Position numbers and translations under genes: made by a program. Shown here one piece after another: positions 5,649 to 7,106 of a DNA stretch of 7,106 bases. The notes under the pieces are model-generated. The model ran no database searches. It was not told where the DNA came from and saw only the letters and a list, made by a program, of their open reading frames with translations. This stretch comes from a bacterium. GTDB taxonomy: Bacteria; JACRDZ01; JAJRWM01. The stretch is taken from the NCBI GenBank assembly GCA_024276815.1, contig JAJRWM010000106.1, positions 1 to 7,106 of the forward strand, read 5' to 3'. How positions within the stretch are numbered: position 1 is the stretch's first letter; the number at the start of each line of letters is the position of its first letter.

Positions 5649-5688
5649 CTAAATGCTTAACTTTTTCGCTAAATGCTTAACTTTTTCG
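5649..5688. repeat. Perfect 20-bp tandem duplication at the secD stop codon
   Basis: Two identical head-to-tail 20-base units, 5649-5668 and 5669-5688, each begin CTAAATGC and end TTTTTCG on the + strand. On the coding (minus) strand the first-read copy encodes the last SecD residues TKKLSI and the TAG stop (5671-5669). The second copy therefore lies after the stop, in the secD-secF spacer. It leaves SecD unchanged but lengthens the spacer from 18 to 38 bases. It looks like a recent slippage event. Confidence 0.97.
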
Positions 5689-7030
5689 TACCCAGATTAG
5701 CGGTGGCGAAATCGAATATCGCCTTGGTAACTACCAGCGCGGTAAACATACTGATAATAATACCCAGGCTTAAAGTGACGGCAAAACCTTTTACCGGTCC
5801 GGTACCGAACTGGAAGAGAATTATCGCGGTAATTAAGGTTGTGGTGTTAGCGTCAACAATGGTTATGAAAGCTTTATCGTAGCCGCTGTCAACTGCGGCC
5901 CTGGTTGTCTTGCCCACCTGCAATTCCTCACGGATACGTTCAAAAATCAGCACGTTAGCGTCAACAGCCATACCAATGGTAAGAATAATGCCGGCGATCC
6001 CCGGCAAAGTCAGGGTCGCGCCGAACATGGCCAAGGCGGCAACCAGGATTATCAGGTTGAAGATCAGGGCGCAGTCAGCCACCGCTCCGCAAGCCTTGTA
6101 ATAGATGAGCATAAAGATTATAACGCTGAATAATCCGATCGCGGATGAAGAAATGCCTTTATTGATGGAGTCTTGCCCCAGCGTTGAACCAACCGTCCAG
6201 TTTCCGATTATCTTCACCGGAGCCGGCAAAGCCCCGGCGCGCATGATGATCGCCAGGTCCTTGGCTTCATCCATGCTAAAGGAACCGGTAATCATGGCTG
6301 AACCGCCGGATATTCTCTCATTGATATTGGGCGCTGATTTTACGACGCCATCGAGAACAATAGCCAGCCGCCGGTTGACATTGGCGCCGGTCACCCGATC
6401 AAAAATCCTGCCGCCTTCCTTATCAAGATCGATACTGACGTAAGGTTCATTCCATTGGCCGCCGATTTTCACCTGAGAGCTTGTAAGGTGGGCGCCTGTC
6501 AGTTTTGGTTCAGCGGTGACCAGCATCCACTGACGTATTTCCCTGCCGGTGGAGCGGTCCACTTGCACCAGTTCCATGAGTGCGTCGCCGTCCGGCACAT
6601 CGCCATCGACCGCTTTTTGCACATCGCCGGAATCGTCAACCAGGTGAAAAGCCAGTTGAGCGGTTTTGCCAATGAGATTGATCGCTCTTTTGGGATCCTT
6701 GATACCCGGCAACTGGACAATTATGCGGTTTTCGCCTTCACGCTGGATTTGCGGTTCCGACACGCCGAACTGATCAACCCGGTTGCGGATAATCTCCAGA
6801 GCGGTGTCAACGGCGTCCGAAGGATTGCCACCATCAGTGATTTTATCCGTTTCGACTTCCAGGATAAGGTGCATTCCGCCCTGTAAGTCCAGTCCCAGGT
6901 TAACTTTTTTGAAATATTTTTCCGGCCACCATTGGGGCCGGGAAATACCTGTTGATGGTAGGAAATAAAAAACAGAAGCCAATAAGACTACCCAGATGAT
7001 TATAGTTCTCCAGGTATTATTCTTGCGCAT
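5669..7030 (-). CDS. secD: Protein translocase subunit SecD
   Basis: This 453-residue inner-membrane protein pulls or releases exported polypeptides on the periplasmic side of SecYEG. TM1 is about 10-27. The motif LGLDLQGG (45-52) opens the large periplasmic region, which includes RNRVDQFGVSEPQIQ and IVQLPGIKDPKRA. Five more TM segments lie near 297-314, 319-338, 345-362, 389-408 and 415-436. GMAVDANVLIFERIREEL (353-370) is the conserved TM4 motif, with Asp357 the key charged residue. The length fits the shorter SecD type rather than the roughly 600-residue enterobacterial form. AGGAGG (7041-7036) lies 5 bases before ATG. It is the first gene of secD-secF-LOG-like, with its own promoter just upstream. 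The last codons lie in a tandem duplication that does not change the protein. Confidence 0.97.
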   Translation of the reverse strand: MRKNNTWRTIIIWVVLLASVFYFLPSTGISRPQWWPEKYFKKVNLGLDLQGGMHLILEVETDKITDGGNPSDAVDTALEIIRNRVDQFGVSEPQIQREGENRIIVQLPGIKDPKRAINLIGKTAQLAFHLVDDSGDVQKAVDGDVPDGDALMELVQVDRSTGREIRQWMLVTAEPKLTGAHLTSSQVKIGGQWNEPYVSIDLDKEGGRIFDRVTGANVNRRLAIVLDGVVKSAPNINERISGGSAMITGSFSMDEAKDLAIIMRAGALPAPVKIIGNWTVGSTLGQDSINKGISSSAIGLFSVIIFMLIYYKACGAVADCALIFNLIILVAALAMFGATLTLPGIAGIILTIGMAVDANVLIFERIREELQVGKTTRAAVDSGYDKAFITIVDANTTTLITAIILFQFGTGPVKGFAVTLSLGIIISMFTALVVTKAIFDFATANLGTKKLSI

Positions 7031-7059
7031 TTCACCCTCCTGCTATTAACAATTAGCGT

Positions 7060-7088
7060 ATGTTATAACAAATGAAAAACCCTGTCAA
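7060..7088 (-). promoter_or_regulatory. Promoter of the secD-secF operon
   Basis: On the minus strand a perfect -35 TTGACA (7088-7083) is followed after 17 bases by TAACAT (7065-7060), a 4-of-6 match to the -10 box; TATAAC, two bases upstream with a 15-base spacer, is the alternative. The start would be near 7053, about 20 bases before the secD start codon. A perfect 10-bp palindrome TGTTATAACA (7061-7070) overlaps the -10 element and could be an operator or simply AT-rich symmetry. Confidence 0.65.
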
Positions 7089-7106
7089 ATCTTTTTAGGA
7101 AATTAA

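Overview
The window is a bacterial chromosomal segment of moderate GC. It has an AT-rich accessory left end (about 1-1300) and a more conserved, operon-like right part. I cannot name the organism. CheX, separate secD and secF genes, an integron-type recombination site and a toxin-antitoxin relic would fit many free-living, often anaerobic, lineages (deltaproteobacteria-like, Omnitrophota-like or related uncultivated groups), but nothing here is diagnostic.

Left accessory part (1-1300). A cluster of palindromes at 1-61 precedes a good sigma-70-type promoter (196-224). This drives an AbrB/MazE-like antitoxin (307-588) and, overlapping it by one base, a RelE/ParE-superfamily toxin gene that is broken by an in-frame TAA at 663-665. 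Downstream, 880-935 folds into an imperfect hairpin ending in GTTGGGT, which matches the integron attC core GTTRRRY. The toxin-antitoxin unit therefore looks like a gene cassette, and the following small hypothetical ORF (to 1207) like the next one. The annotatable start of that ORF lies inside the attC site. A better start at 948 is in another frame and is joined to the ORF through an A AAA AAC slippery run, so it is either frameshifted or recoded. No integrase and no second attC were seen.

Middle part (1208-3988). A roughly 270-base non-coding stretch holds several hairpins, two of which are mutually exclusive, and a T8 run. It leads into a 527-residue P-loop NTPase with C-terminal HEAT-like repeats, followed by a CheX-type phosphatase and a CheY-like receiver. 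All are on the + strand, and cheX and cheY are tightly coupled. CheX should dephosphorylate the receiver; the NTPase-HEAT protein is an unfamiliar partner and the best candidate here for something undescribed.

Right part (4129-7106), minus strand. Reading right to left: a promoter at 7060-7088, secD, secF and a LOG/TIGR00725-like Rossmann-fold protein form an apparent operon. SecD and SecF form the membrane complex that uses the proton or sodium gradient to support SecYEG export. A perfect 20-bp tandem duplication straddles the secD stop codon. The last gene has no ATG/GTG/TTG at the place where its family begins and probably starts at an ATT codon.
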